Source of the DNA: Variovorax sp.
Lineage (GTDB): Bacteria > Pseudomonadota > Gammaproteobacteria > Burkholderiales > Burkholderiaceae_C
Direction: 5' to 3'
DNA: 64,000 bases
Assembly: GCA_004210915.1 (NCBI GenBank)
Contig: SEGS01000002.1
Span: forward strand, 62,001-126,000
A program made the position numbers and the translations under genes. The notes under the pieces are model-generated. The model was not told the DNA's origin, made no database searches, and saw only the letters and a list, made by a program, of their open reading frames with translations. Positions 1 through 9,686 of this stretch are shown here, piece by piece (position 1 is the stretch's first letter; each line of letters begins with the position of its first letter).

Positions 1-1009
1 CGATGTCGTCCATCGTCTCCTCGCGCAGCAGCTGGCCGTCGCTGTCGGTGATCACGCCGTCCATCTCGCGCGCGAGCGTCGCCGCGGCTTCGCGCATGCG
101 GCGAAACGGCTCCTCGGTGCGGTCGACCTGCGGGACGTCCAGGCTGAGCGTGAGCTCGCGGATGGCCGATTGCGCCGGGTCGTCAGCCAGCGCGGCCTGC
201 GTGTCGAAAGACAGCCCGAGGATCGGCGGCAAACCGACTTCCGACGTCGGCAGCACCATGCGACCCGGGATGATCCCCGCGACGAAACCCAGGCGTGCGG
301 CGTTCTGCTGCACGTAGCCGGGGCTCCAGGCCGCGTGCAGCGCGCGCAGCACGAAGCCCAGTTGCGCATCGTGTGCGCTGGCGAATTGGTCGAGCTCGCG
401 CGCGCGCGCCACCTCGTCGAGCATCTCGGGGAATTCCGGTGCACCGTTCACCGCATCGGCGAAGGCCTGCGCCTTCACGACGAACTCGGAGTACTCGATC
501 TCGTTGAGCGCACCGGTCCGATTGGCCAACTGCACGCCAACCTGGAACGCGCCGTAGCGCTGTCCGGGCGCGGGCGGCTCCCACTGCCCGGTGTGTTCGT
601 TCAATCCTTCGATGGCCACGGGCTTGCTGCCGGCGCGGCGCGTCGCCGGCATGGCGGCCAGCGCCGCATCGCCCGACACAAGCCCATCGAGCATGACCGG
701 CGCGATCACGTCGATCAACGGATCGAGGCCGCCTCGGCGGTCGGCCGTCGGCATGGGCAAGGCGGTGGGGGCCGGCAGGTCGGGGTCGAACAGCGGCTCG
801 TGGCGCTCGTTGCCGGGCACGGCCTGCGGATCGATGTGGAGCACCGGTCCGTCGCCGTCCATGCGGCCGTCGACGGGTGTGTCGGCGACCTCGTCGACCG
901 CGTCAGGCTGCCGTGGCGCGTTGCGACGCGACATCCAGGCGTTGTAGCCAACGACGGCCGCGAGCACCAGGCCACCGAGGATCGCCAGCGCGACAGTGAG
1001 GTTGCTCAT
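1..1009 (-). CDS. zipA: ZipA-like cell division protein (3' end outside window)
   Basis: Reads leftward off the window edge; 336 residues are visible. One N-terminal membrane segment (about residues 3-22) is followed by a low-complexity linker and a globular region from about residue 115, matching the layout of ZipA: a membrane anchor and a C-terminal domain that binds the FtsZ tail at the division septum. The start is the ATG one base after the smc stop codon, so the two genes are co-transcribed. The smc-zipA order (often followed by ligA) is the usual arrangement in Comamonadaceae. Assignment rests on architecture and context; sequence conservation in ZipA linkers is weak. Confidence 0.8.
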   Translation of the reverse strand, partial: MSNLTVALAILGGLVLAAVVGYNAWMSRRNAPRQPDAVDEVADTPVDGRMDGDGPVLHIDPQAVPGNERHEPLFDPDLPAPTALPMPTADRRGGLDPLIDVIAPVMLDGLVSGDAALAAMPATRRAGSKPVAIEGLNEHTGQWEPPAPGQRYGAFQVGVQLANRTGALNEIEYSEFVVKAQAFADAVNGAPEFPEMLDEVARARELDQFASAHDAQLGFVLRALHAAWSPGYVQQNAARLGFVAGIIPGRMVLPTSEVGLPPILGLSFDTQAALADDPAQSAIRELTLSLDVPQVDRTEEPFRRMREAAATLAREMDGVITDSDGQLLREETMDDI

Positions 1010-1010
1010 C

Positions 1011-4000
1011 TCAGCCCTCGACCATCGAGGCGGCCGCTTCCATGTCGACCGCCACGATGCGCGAGACGCCCTGCTCCTGCATCGTCACGCCGATCAACTG
1101 CTCGGCCATTTCCATGGCGATCTTGTTGTGGCTGATGAAGAGGAACTGGGTTTCGCGGCTCATGGCGGTCACAAGTTTGGCATAGCGCTCGGTGTTGGCG
1201 TCGTCCAGCGGCGCATCCACTTCGTCCAGCAGACAGAACGGCGCCGGGTTCAGCTGGAAGATCGCGAACACCAGTGCGATGGCGGTCAGCGCCTTCTCCC
1301 CGCCCGAGAGCAGGTGAATCGTCTGGTTCTTCTTGCCCGGCGGCTGGGCCAGCACCTGCACGCCGGCATCCAGGATCTCGTCACCCGTCATCACCAGGCG
1401 CGCGTTGCCGCCGCCGAACAGCTCGGGGAACATGCGGCTGAAGTGCTCGTTGACGACCTTGAAGGTGCCGCCAAGCAGCTCGCGGGTTTCGCCGTCGATC
1501 TTGCGGATCGCGTCTTCGAGCGTGCCGATGGCTTCGTTCAGGTCGGCCGACTGCGCATCGAGGAAGGTCTTGCGCTCGCTGGCCGAGGCCAGTTCGTCGA
1601 GCGCGGCCAGGTTCACGGCGCCCAGCGCAGCGACCTCGCGATGCAACCGGTCGATTTCGCCCTGCAAACCGGTCAGCCGCACCTTGTCCGTCTCGATCGA
1701 CAGCGCCACGGCTTCGATGTCGGCTTCGGCGTCGGCCAGCAACTGCTGGTACTGCTCGAAGCCCAGGCGCGCGGCCTGCTCCTTCAACTGGAATTCGGTG
1801 ATGCGCTGGCGCAGCGGATCGAGCTCGCGCTCCAGGCTCAGGCGGCGCTCGTCGCTGGCCCGCAGCTTGAGCGTGAGGTTGTCGTACTGGCTGCGCGTGG
1901 CGCCGAGCGCGGTTTCGCGCTCGAGCTTGAGCGACAACGCGTCCTGCAGGCCCGCTTGCGCCGCGGCATCCGACAGGCGCGATAGCTCGGATTGCGCGCG
2001 CTCCTGCTCGTCGGCCAACGCCACGGTCTGCTGCGCCGCCGTCTCGATGGCGCGGCTCAGTTCGCCGCGGCGTGCTTCGAGGGTACGCTGCGAGAAGGTC
2101 GCCTCCTGCGCCTGGCGCTCGAGGCTGCGGTGCTGCTCGCGCGCGGCGTTCAGCGCGCGGTCGGCGTCGATCACCTTCTCGTCCAGCTGCGCGTGGCGCT
2201 CCTGGCTGTCGGCCAGCTGCATGTCGAGTTCTTCGAAACGACCTTCGGCCGCGACCCGCTTTTCCTGCAGCTCTTCGAGCTGCGCATCGACCTCGGCGAG
2301 ATCGCCCGCCAGCTGCTGACTGCGCGCGCGGGTCTGTTCGGCCAGCTGCGTCAGGCGCAGCGTTTCGACCTGAAGTTCATGCGCGCGCGATTGCGTCTCG
2401 GCGGCTTCGCGCCGCGCACCGACCAGGCGCGAGGCGGCGTCCGCATAGGCGGCCTCGGCGCGCACGAGCGCCGTGCGGGCCTCGTCGTTGATGAGGATCT
2501 GCGCGCGCAGCTGGCGGTCCAGGTTTTCCATCTCCTGCTGGCGGGCCAGCAAGCCGGCCTGCTCGGAATCGGGCGCATAGAAGTTGACGCTGTGTGCCGA
2601 GACCGCGTGTCCGCCCTGCACGTAGATCGTCTCGCCCGGCTGGAGCTGCGCGCGCTGGGCCAGCGCTTCCTCGAAGCTGGCTGCGGTGTAGCAACCGGTG
2701 AGCCAGTCGGACAGCAGCGCCTGCTGGCCTGCGTCGTTCAGCCGCAGCAGGTCGGACAGGCGCGGCAGGCTGGAAGGGCTCTGCGGCGCGCCAGCGGCGG
2801 GCGGGCTGTAGAAGGCCAGCTTGGCCGGCGGCGCATCGCTGCCGAAGGCGCGGACCATGTCGAGCCGGCTGACTTCGAGCGCGCCCAGCCGCTCGCGCAG
2901 CGCGGCTTCGAGTGCGTTCTCCCAACCCTGCTCGATGTGAATCCGGCTCCAAAGGCCCTGCAGTCCGTCGAGCCCGTGCTTGGCCAGCCAGGGCGCGAGT
3001 TTGCCGTCGGTCTTGACCTTTTCCTGCAGCGCCTTGAGCGCTTCGAGCCGGGCCGAGAGCTCGGCGTTGCGGGCGCCCTCGGTGTTGACCGTTTGTTGGC
3101 GCGTGCGGCGGTCGTCGTCGAGCTGCGGCACGGCCTCCTGCAGGTCATGCAGGCGCGCTTCGGATTCGCTGGCTGCTTCCTGCGCGGCGGCCAGGTCTTC
3201 CTGCATGGCCTGCAGCCGCGCTTCGTCGGGTGCGGCCAATGCGTTCTGGTCGGTGCGCAGCCGTTCGCTGCGTTGGGTCAGTTGCCGGCTCTGGTCTTCG
3301 ATGTTGCGCTGGTCGGCCGCCAGCACCTGGATCTGCTGCTGCACCTGCACCACGCTTGCGCGCTGCGCGTTGGCCTGGTCCTGCGCGCGTTGCCGGGCCT
3401 CTTCGAGCTCGGGCATGCGGGCATCGTGCTCCTCGAGCTGCGCGGCCAGCAACTCGGCCTGCTCCTCGGCATTCACGCCCTGCCCGGCCAGCGTTTCGAT
3501 CTCGATCTCGGCCGTCTCGCGGCGCGTGCTCCACTGGCCGATCTGTTCGCGCAGCTGGACCAGCCGCTGCTCGACGCGTTGCCGCCCTTCGACGACGAAA
3601 CGGATCTCGCCCTCGAGCCGGCCAACCTCGGCGCTGGCTTCGTACAGCTTGCCCTGGGCCTGGTTGACCTGGTCGCCCGCGGCGTAATGCGCTTGCCGCA
3701 CGGTTTCCAGTTCGGACTCGATGCGGCGCAGATCGGCCGTGCGCGACTCCAGGTCGTTCAGCGCCTTGTCGGCATCGGCCTTGACCTTGGCCTGATCGCT
3801 TTCGCTCTCCGCGCGCTTGAGGAACCACAGCTGGTGCTGCTTCTTCGTGGCGTCGCCCTGCAGCTGGTTGTAGCGCGCGGCCACCTCGGCCTGCTTCTCG
3901 AGCCGCTCGAGGTTGGCATTGAGTTCGCGCAGGATGTCTTCGACCCGCGTGAGGTTCTCGCGCGTGTCGCCCAGCCGGTTCTCGGTCTCGCGGCGGCGCT

Positions 4001-4523
4001 CCTTGTACTTGGAAACACCGGCGGCTTCTTCGAGGAACAGGCGCAGCTCCTCGGGCTTGGATTCGATGATCCGGCTGATCGTGCCCTGGCCGATGATTGC
4101 GTACGCGCGCGGCCCGAGGCCGGTGCCCAGAAACACGTCCTGCACGTCGCGCCGGCGCACCGGCTGGTTGTTGATGTAGTAGCTGCTGGTGCCATCGCGC
4201 GTGAGCACGCGCTTGACGGCGATTTCCGCGAACTGCGCCCACTGGCCGCCGGCGCGGTGGTCGGCGTTGTCAAAGACCAGTTCCACGCTCGAGCGGCTGG
4301 CCTGCTTGCGGGTGGTCGTACCGTTGAAGATCACGTCCTGCATCGACTCGCCACGCAGCTCCGAGGCGCGCGATTCGCCGAGCACCCAGCGCACGGCGTC
4401 CATGATGTTCGACTTGCCGCAGCCGTTCGGGCCGACGACGCCCACCAGCTGCCCGGGCAGCAGAAAGTTGGTCGGCTCGGCGAACGATTTGAAGCCCGAA
4501 AGCTTGATGGAATTGAGACGCAC
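1011..4523 (-). CDS. smc: Chromosome segregation ATPase SMC
   Basis: A 1170-residue protein of normal SMC length. The N-terminal head carries Walker A GPNGCGKS at residues 31-38; the C-terminal head has the signature LLSGGEKALTAIA followed by Walker B CLLDEVDAPLDD. Between them lie two long Glu/Gln/Ala/Arg-rich coiled-coil arms flanking a hinge at roughly residues 510-660. SMC dimerises at the hinge, works with ScpA/ScpB, and uses ATP to extrude DNA loops and organise newly replicated chromosomes. The long open frames on the opposite strand are by-products of GC-rich coiled-coil codons. First gene of an smc-zipA operon. Confidence 0.97.
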   Translation of the reverse strand: MRLNSIKLSGFKSFAEPTNFLLPGQLVGVVGPNGCGKSNIMDAVRWVLGESRASELRGESMQDVIFNGTTTRKQASRSSVELVFDNADHRAGGQWAQFAEIAVKRVLTRDGTSSYYINNQPVRRRDVQDVFLGTGLGPRAYAIIGQGTISRIIESKPEELRLFLEEAAGVSKYKERRRETENRLGDTRENLTRVEDILRELNANLERLEKQAEVAARYNQLQGDATKKQHQLWFLKRAESESDQAKVKADADKALNDLESRTADLRRIESELETVRQAHYAAGDQVNQAQGKLYEASAEVGRLEGEIRFVVEGRQRVEQRLVQLREQIGQWSTRRETAEIEIETLAGQGVNAEEQAELLAAQLEEHDARMPELEEARQRAQDQANAQRASVVQVQQQIQVLAADQRNIEDQSRQLTQRSERLRTDQNALAAPDEARLQAMQEDLAAAQEAASESEARLHDLQEAVPQLDDDRRTRQQTVNTEGARNAELSARLEALKALQEKVKTDGKLAPWLAKHGLDGLQGLWSRIHIEQGWENALEAALRERLGALEVSRLDMVRAFGSDAPPAKLAFYSPPAAGAPQSPSSLPRLSDLLRLNDAGQQALLSDWLTGCYTAASFEEALAQRAQLQPGETIYVQGGHAVSAHSVNFYAPDSEQAGLLARQQEMENLDRQLRAQILINDEARTALVRAEAAYADAASRLVGARREAAETQSRAHELQVETLRLTQLAEQTRARSQQLAGDLAEVDAQLEELQEKRVAAEGRFEELDMQLADSQERHAQLDEKVIDADRALNAAREQHRSLERQAQEATFSQRTLEARRGELSRAIETAAQQTVALADEQERAQSELSRLSDAAAQAGLQDALSLKLERETALGATRSQYDNLTLKLRASDERRLSLERELDPLRQRITEFQLKEQAARLGFEQYQQLLADAEADIEAVALSIETDKVRLTGLQGEIDRLHREVAALGAVNLAALDELASASERKTFLDAQSADLNEAIGTLEDAIRKIDGETRELLGGTFKVVNEHFSRMFPELFGGGNARLVMTGDEILDAGVQVLAQPPGKKNQTIHLLSGGEKALTAIALVFAIFQLNPAPFCLLDEVDAPLDDANTERYAKLVTAMSRETQFLFISHNKIAMEMAEQLIGVTMQEQGVSRIVAVDMEAAASMVEG

Positions 4524-4638
4524 GACTGGTCGGCCTGACCCCGGCAGAACGCCAAGGTGTTGATTTGTAAGGAATATTCACGGGCCCGCAGCACCGCGGC
4601 GGGCCGCCACCCAAGCGAGCGATGATAACGTGCAGGGC

Positions 4639-5388
4639 ATGAGCGAATTTCCTCTTCCGCGCGGTTTGACGCGGCGGCAATGGGCCCTCGGAAGTGTCGG
4701 CGCGACGCTGGGTCTGGCCGGTTGTGCGTCGACCGAACGTGGCCAGCCGTATGCGAACCACGAATGGCTGCAATCGGGCGCCAACCGCATCGCAAACCTC
4801 TCGTTGCGCGACAACCTGCAGTCGATCCGGCGCGTGCAGATGACGCTGTACCGGCGCAACCCGCGCGAATGGCGTAAATCGGCGGGGAGCATGGACGAGG
4901 CGATCCAGCGCAGCTGGGACGCCGCCATGCAGGCGAAACCCCTGCCCGAGTTGAATGGGGCCAGCGGCATCGACGCCATTCGCCTGGCCTTCGACACCGG
5001 CCCGCAGGCCTATGCAGGCGACCGCGTGGCGGCGTTGGTGCAAGGCTGGGTGTCGCTGCTCAAGACCGCCAATGGCGATACGTGGGAGCAGACCATGCTC
5101 GACGGCGTCGATGCCGAGAACGCGTACCGCGCAGCGCGCAACTTCGAGATCTCGCTGTGGCTGCTCGGCTCGCGGATGGGCCCCGACGGTCAGCCGCTGC
5201 TGCTGTCGAGCGAGATCAGCGTGCGCGGCCGAAATCTCATGGCCGATCGCGAATTGTCGAAAGTGGTGGCGCGGCTCGATCTGCTGGCCGCACAGGCCGA
5301 CGAGAAGTACCGGCGCGCCGCGCTCGACTTCGGTCAGAGCTGGTTCCTGGGCAGCCTCGGCCCCTTCCTTTCCATGGTGACCAAGTAA
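4639..5388 (+). CDS. Putative lipoprotein of unknown function
   Basis: 249 residues from ATG 4639; a GTG three codons upstream is an alternative start. The N-terminus has twin arginines (TRRQWALGS) and a lipobox-like LAGC, so export (possibly by Tat) followed by lipid attachment at the Cys is likely. The rest is a soluble, mostly helical protein without a domain I recognise. It is divergent from smc with about 115 bp between the starts and sits 64 bp upstream of the ParA-like gene on the same strand. Confidence 0.7.
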   Translation: MSEFPLPRGLTRRQWALGSVGATLGLAGCASTERGQPYANHEWLQSGANRIANLSLRDNLQSIRRVQMTLYRRNPREWRKSAGSMDEAIQRSWDAAMQAKPLPELNGASGIDAIRLAFDTGPQAYAGDRVAALVQGWVSLLKTANGDTWEQTMLDGVDAENAYRAARNFEISLWLLGSRMGPDGQPLLLSSEISVRGRNLMADRELSKVVARLDLLAAQADEKYRRAALDFGQSWFLGSLGPFLSMVTK

Positions 5389-5452
5389 GCGTGGCACCTA
5401 AAATGCTTGGCAGCATTGCTCTCCCCCTTCACCCACTTTTTGCAGGCACCTC

Positions 5453-6145
5453 ATGAGCTCCATCAATTTCATCGGCGGCGAAAAAGGCGGCGTCGGCAAG
5501 TCGGTCACCGCGCGGGTGCTGGCGCAGTACTTCATCGACCACAGCCGGCCCTTCACCGGCTTCGACACCGACCGTTCGCACAGTTCGTTCACGCGTTTCT
5601 ACGAAGGCTTCGCTTCGCCAGTGGTGGTCGACAGCTTCGAGGGCCTCGACACCATCGTCAACGGCTTCGAGACGAACCCGGCCCAGAACGTGATCGTCGA
5701 CCTGGCGGCGCAAACCCTCGCACCGCTTGCCCGCTGGATCAAGGAATCCGACCTGTTCGACGTGTTCGCCGAACTGGGCGTGGCGGTCAATTTCTGGCAT
5801 GTGCTGGACGACGGCAAGGACTCGACCGACCTGCTCGGCACGCTGATCGACACCTTCGGCAACCGCCCCAACTACATCGTGGTGCAGAACTACGGCCGCG
5901 GCAGCGACTTCGGCATGCTGCTCGCCTCCCAATCGCTGTCCAAAGCCACCGCGCATGCCGCACGCGTCATCACGCTGCCACGCCTGCACGATGCGAGCAT
6001 GCGCAAGATCGACGCGCAGAACAGCAGCTTCTGGAAAGCCGTGAACGACCGCGAAGGCCCCCACGCCCTGGGCCTGCTCGAACGCCAGCGCGTCAAAAGC
6101 TGGTTGTCGACCGCCTACGCCGCGTTCGACACCCTGCCGTTGTAA
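5453..6145 (+). CDS. Orphan ParA/MinD-family P-loop ATPase
   Basis: 230 residues. The N-terminus shows the deviant Walker A GGEKGGVGKSV (residues 8-18, signature Lys11), the hallmark of ParA/MinD/SIMIBI ATPases that act as dimers on DNA or membranes. The protein is short and lacks an N-terminal DNA-binding domain, and no parB-like partner or parS repeat was seen beside it. It is therefore not the chromosomal parA. It could be a cargo-positioning ATPase or a mobilisation-type remnant. Function is not assigned. Confidence 0.8.
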   Translation: MSSINFIGGEKGGVGKSVTARVLAQYFIDHSRPFTGFDTDRSHSSFTRFYEGFASPVVVDSFEGLDTIVNGFETNPAQNVIVDLAAQTLAPLARWIKESDLFDVFAELGVAVNFWHVLDDGKDSTDLLGTLIDTFGNRPNYIVVQNYGRGSDFGMLLASQSLSKATAHAARVITLPRLHDASMRKIDAQNSSFWKAVNDREGPHALGLLERQRVKSWLSTAYAAFDTLPL

Positions 6146-6180
6146 TTCTGTCTGCGCGTGAGCGCGCGACGGTCAGCCGC

Positions 6181-7041
6181 TCATGCCGCGACGGCTTGCA
6201 GCAACCACCTGCGAAACACCTGCATCGCCGGTCCTTCGACTCTCGACTTGAGCCGTGTGAGCCAGTAGCGCCCGTTTTGCGTTTCGACGGCGAAGGGCCG
6301 CACCAGACGACCCTGCCGCAATTCGCGGTCGAACATCGCGACCGGCAACAGTGCGACACCCGCACCCTGCGCCACAGCCTCGGCCATGGTCATGGACGAA
6401 TCGAAGACGGCACCTCGCAGCACCGGGCACTCCACACCGGCGGCCGCGAACCAGGCGGGCCATTCGTCGCTGCAGTAGGACTGCAACAGGGTCGCCCCGC
6501 GCAGATCGGCCGGCCGTTGCAGCCGGTCGGCCCATGCCGGCGCGCAGACCGGCGACAAAGGCGCCGTCAGCAGGGGCTCCGCTTCCGTTCCGTGCCAGGC
6601 GCCGTCGCCAAAGCGTATGGCGTAGTCCAGACCTTCGCCTGCCAGATCCACCCGGTTGTTGTGGGTGAACAGGCGCAGATCGACGAAGGGATGCAATTGC
6701 TGAAAATCCTGCAACCGCGGCATCAGCCAGCCGACCGCGAAAGTGCCGACCACGCCAATCGTGAGCGCCTCGCGTGCCCTCCCCTCACCGAACTGACCCA
6801 GCACGCTCGCGATGCGGTCGAAGGACTGTTCCAGCACGGGCAGCAAAGCGGCGCCTTCGTCGGTCAACGCCAGGCCGCGCGGCAGCCGCCGGAAAAGCTG
6901 GGCGCCGATGCGCCCTTCCAGATTCTTAACATGCTGGCTCACCGCCGTCTGGGTGACGTGCAGTTCCAGGGCGGCCCGGGTGAAGCTGAGGTGGCGCGCC
7001 GACACCTCGAAGGCACGCAAGGCATTGAGCGGGAGCTGCAT
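6181..7041 (-). CDS. ampR: LysR-type regulator, AmpR-like
   Basis: 286 residues. The N-terminal winged helix-turn-helix (about residues 5-65, LNALRAFEVSARHLSFTRAA then TQTAVSQHVKNLE) has the AmpR/GcvA-type sequence and is followed by a LysR substrate-binding domain. It is divergent from a class A beta-lactamase gene with 122 bp between start codons, the standard ampR-bla arrangement. In known systems AmpR represses bla when bound to UDP-MurNAc-pentapeptide and activates it when anhydromuropeptides accumulate. Start chosen at the first ATG of the conserved HTH. Assignment as AmpR comes from homology plus context. Confidence 0.85.
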   Translation of the reverse strand: MQLPLNALRAFEVSARHLSFTRAALELHVTQTAVSQHVKNLEGRIGAQLFRRLPRGLALTDEGAALLPVLEQSFDRIASVLGQFGEGRAREALTIGVVGTFAVGWLMPRLQDFQQLHPFVDLRLFTHNNRVDLAGEGLDYAIRFGDGAWHGTEAEPLLTAPLSPVCAPAWADRLQRPADLRGATLLQSYCSDEWPAWFAAAGVECPVLRGAVFDSSMTMAEAVAQGAGVALLPVAMFDRELRQGRLVRPFAVETQNGRYWLTRLKSRVEGPAMQVFRRWLLQAVAA

Positions 7042-7163
7042 AAGTCGTGATTTCCTTCAAGGCCCAGATTTACTCATGGCTCGGCTGCGTTCTTAGCGTT
7101 GGATGCCGAACCCGTCCATCGCTATCGTCCAGGCTTCCCAATCAATTCGCAAGGAAGAAACGA
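7042..7163. promoter_or_regulatory. ampR-bla divergent promoter region
   Basis: This 122-bp gap separates two divergent start codons and should hold both promoters and the AmpR operator (a LysR-type T-N11-A site). No perfect dyad was found by eye, so no operator is pinpointed. The bla ribosome site is the purine run just before ATG 7164. Confidence 0.5.
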
Positions 7164-8057
7164 ATGCAGAGAAGAATCTTTTCGCTGGCCCTGGGCAGCG
7201 GGCTGGTTGCCATGGCCGCCGGCGTCAGCGCCAAGAATTCCAGAGGGCAAATCGCACACAACCTGGTCGCGCGACTGCGCCAGATCGAGACCGCGAGCGG
7301 TGGCAGGCTCGGCGTGTGCATCCTGAACACCGCGGACGGGCAGCGTTTCGGCCTCCGTGCCGATGAGCGATTTCCGATGTGCAGCACCTTCAAACTGCTG
7401 GCCGCAGCGCTGGTGCTGCAGCGCGTCGACAGCCAACAGGACACGCTGGACCGCCGCATCGCCATCGAACGCTCGGCGATCGTGCCGCACTCGCCGCTCA
7501 CCGAGCCGCAGGTCGGCCGCAGCATGACACTGGGCGCGCTGTGCGAGGCGACCATCACCCAGAGCGACAACGCCGCCGCCAACCTGATGCTCGCCAGCTT
7601 CGGCGGGCCCGCCGGACTCACGGCCTACGTCCGCTCGCTCGGCGATCCGCTCACGCGTCTGGACCGCAACGAACCCGGCCTGAACGAAGCCATCGCGGGT
7701 GATCCGCGCGATACGACCACCCCGGCCGCGATGCTCGGACTGATGCAGCAACTGGTGCTGGGCGATGCCCTGGCGCCCGCCTCGCGTGCGCAATTGAGCG
7801 ATTGGCTCGTGGCCAACAAGACCGGGGACCGGAAGATCCGGGCGGGCCTGCCCGCAGGCTGGAAGGTCGGCGACAAGACCGGGGGCGGCGCTTTCGGTAC
7901 GAACAACGACGTGGCGATCGTCTGGCCGCCGGGCCGGCCCCCGATGCTGGTCACGGTCTACCTGACGCAGACCCCCGCGACGCTCGCGCAGCGCGACGCG
8001 ACCCTGGCCGCCGTCGGCGCGCTGCTGCCGGAACTGCAGAAGCACGCCGTCAGCTGA
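7164..8057 (+). CDS. bla: Class A serine beta-lactamase
   Basis: 297 residues. All class A motifs are present: STFK at 74-77 (nucleophile Ser74), SDN at 134-136, ExxLN with general base Glu170, and KTG at 238-240 in the context DKTGGGAFGTNND. It hydrolyses beta-lactam rings in the periplasm; the N-terminus (about 22 residues) looks like a signal peptide. The start is ATG 7164 behind AAGGAAGAAA; longer readings add an upstream segment with no signal-peptide character. A Cys precedes the active-site Ser, as in several carbapenemases, but its usual disulfide partner after KTG is absent. Inducible control by the divergent AmpR is expected. Confidence 0.95.
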   Translation: MQRRIFSLALGSGLVAMAAGVSAKNSRGQIAHNLVARLRQIETASGGRLGVCILNTADGQRFGLRADERFPMCSTFKLLAAALVLQRVDSQQDTLDRRIAIERSAIVPHSPLTEPQVGRSMTLGALCEATITQSDNAAANLMLASFGGPAGLTAYVRSLGDPLTRLDRNEPGLNEAIAGDPRDTTTPAAMLGLMQQLVLGDALAPASRAQLSDWLVANKTGDRKIRAGLPAGWKVGDKTGGGAFGTNNDVAIVWPPGRPPMLVTVYLTQTPATLAQRDATLAAVGALLPELQKHAVS

Positions 8058-8082
8058 AGCCGCGGCTGCCCTGGGGCGTGCT

Positions 8083-8586
8083 TCAGGCCCGCGCCGTGCG
8101 CCTGAACAGCAAGACGGCCAGCACCAGCGCGAATCCCGCGAAGGCAAGGAAGGACCAGTTCGCGATCGACAGGCCCAGGAACGTCCAGTCGATCTGCGAG
8201 CAATCGCCGCCGCCCCGGAAGATCATCGGCAACGCGCGCTTGAGCGGAAAGGTCTCGATCATTCCGTAGAAGTCGCGGCCGCACGAGACGACCTCGGGCG
8301 GATACCACTGCAGCCAGCTCTGCTGAGCGGCGGTGTACGCGCCACCCAGCGCCGCCAGCAAGGCCAGTACGCCGCCGGCCACCTGCACGCCCCTGCGACT
8401 GGAAAGCGCCGCCAGCGCCGTGAACACCGCCACCAGAATGAGCGCATAGCGCTGCACGATGCACATCGGGCACGGCTCGAGGCCGACCACGTGCTGCAGG
8501 TACATGCCGAAAGCCAGCATGCCGACGCAGGCCAGGGTGATGAGCGCGAACGCGCGGCGCGGCGCGCCGAAATACCAATCGATCAA
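8083..8586 (-). CDS. dsbB: Disulfide bond formation protein DsbB
   Basis: 167 residues with four membrane helices. The first periplasmic loop has CPMC (Cys39/Cys42) and the second has Cys102 and Cys129, the two redox pairs of DsbB, which reoxidises DsbA and passes electrons to quinone. The start appears to be TTG at 8586, because no in-frame ATG or GTG lies nearby; this TTG overlaps the cysA stop (TTGA). It is the last gene of the sulfate-uptake operon, suggesting co-expression of disulfide formation with cysteine supply. Confidence 0.94.
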   Translation of the reverse strand: MIDWYFGAPRRAFALITLACVGMLAFGMYLQHVVGLEPCPMCIVQRYALILVAVFTALAALSSRRGVQVAGGVLALLAALGGAYTAAQQSWLQWYPPEVVSCGRDFYGMIETFPLKRALPMIFRGGGDCSQIDWTFLGLSIANWSFLAFAGFALVLAVLLFRRTARA

Positions 8587-9677
8587 GGGGACACCCAGTC
8601 TTCAACGAACACCTTGGCCTTGCGCGGGGTGGCGACGACGGTGTCGCCCTCCTTCAGGCCAAGTTCCCGGAACTGTTGCGCAGGGAGTTGCGCTTCGATG
8701 ATGGTTCCGGAGCCCGGATTATCCGGATTCGATTCGGTGGGCTCGAGTTCCAGCCGCGCGGTCGGTCCGACCACGATCACGCGCGACAGCGTCGCGACGA
8801 TCCCGCTGGCACCCGGCGCATAGCGTTCGACGATCAGATCGTGCGGGCGCACATAGGCCAGCGCCTTCGCGTCGCGTGCGCCGCGGTGCTCGGGTGAATC
8901 GAGGCGCATGCCGTCGAGTTGCACCTGGCCATCGTTCGCGCGGCCATGGAACAGGTTCACGTCGCCCAGGAAGCCGTAGACGAACGGGCTGGCCGGATGG
9001 TCCCACACGTCCTGCGGCGAGCCGACCTGCTCGATCTGCCCCTTGTTGATGACCACCACGCGGTCGGCCACTTCGAGCGCTTCCTCCTGGTCGTGCGTGA
9101 CGAAGATGGAGGTGACGTGCAGTTCGTCGTGCAGTCGCCGCAGCCAGCGCCGCAGTTCCTTGCGCACCTTGGCGTCGAGCGCGCCAAAGGGTTCGTCGAG
9201 CAGCAACACCTTCGGCTCGACGGCCAGCGCACGTGCCAGCGCGATGCGCTGCCGCTGGCCGCCCGACAGCTGCGACGGGTAGCGGTCGGCCAGCCAGTCG
9301 AGCTGCACCAGCTTGAGCAGGTCGGTGACCTTCTGCTTGATCTGCGCGTCGCTCGGCCGCTGGCTTCGCGGCTTCACGCGCAGGCCGAAGGCGACGTTCT
9401 CGAACACGGTCATGTGGCGGAACAGCGCGTAGTGCTGGAACACGAACCCGACCTGGCGCTCGCGCACATGCACGTCGGTGGTGTCTTCGCCCGAGAACAG
9501 GATGCTGCCCTGGTCCGCCGTCTCCAGCCCCGCGATGATGCGCAGCAGCGTGGTCTTGCCGCAGCCCGAGGGGCCGAGCAGCGCGACGAGTTCGCCCGAT
9601 TCGACGTCGAGGTTGACGTTGTCCAGCGCGCGGAAGTCGCCGAACTGTTTGCTGATGTTGCGTATTTCAATGCTCAT
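8583..9677 (-). CDS. cysA: Sulfate/thiosulfate ABC transporter ATPase CysA
   Basis: 364 residues. Walker [15 protein letters not shown], signature [15 protein letters not shown] and Walker [13 protein letters not shown] occupy the first 230 residues; the C-terminal 110 residues form the TOBE-type regulatory domain typical of CysA. It powers the CysTW permease for sulfate and thiosulfate import. It overlaps dsbB by 4 bp and follows cysW by 9 bp. Confidence 0.96.
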   Translation of the reverse strand: MSIEIRNISKQFGDFRALDNVNLDVESGELVALLGPSGCGKTTLLRIIAGLETADQGSILFSGEDTTDVHVRERQVGFVFQHYALFRHMTVFENVAFGLRVKPRSQRPSDAQIKQKVTDLLKLVQLDWLADRYPSQLSGGQRQRIALARALAVEPKVLLLDEPFGALDAKVRKELRRWLRRLHDELHVTSIFVTHDQEEALEVADRVVVINKGQIEQVGSPQDVWDHPASPFVYGFLGDVNLFHGRANDGQVQLDGMRLDSPEHRGARDAKALAYVRPHDLIVERYAPGASGIVATLSRVIVVGPTARLELEPTESNPDNPGSGTIIEAQLPAQQFRELGLKEGDTVVATPRKAKVFVEDWVSP

Positions 9678-9686
9678 GGTTTTCTC

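Noticed and set aside
1992..4538. 848-residue open frame opposite smc
   Set aside because: It is antisense to SMC coiled-coil codons and its composition (Leu/Arg/Ala/Gln) mirrors GC-rich third positions; no domain is seen.
5407..7050. 547-residue plus-strand frame over ParA and ampR
   Set aside because: Spans two real genes in another frame and on the opposite strand, with biased composition.
7164..8057. Carbapenemase call for the class A enzyme
   Set aside because: The Cys before the active Ser is present but the partner Cys after KTG is absent, so the diagnostic disulfide cannot form.
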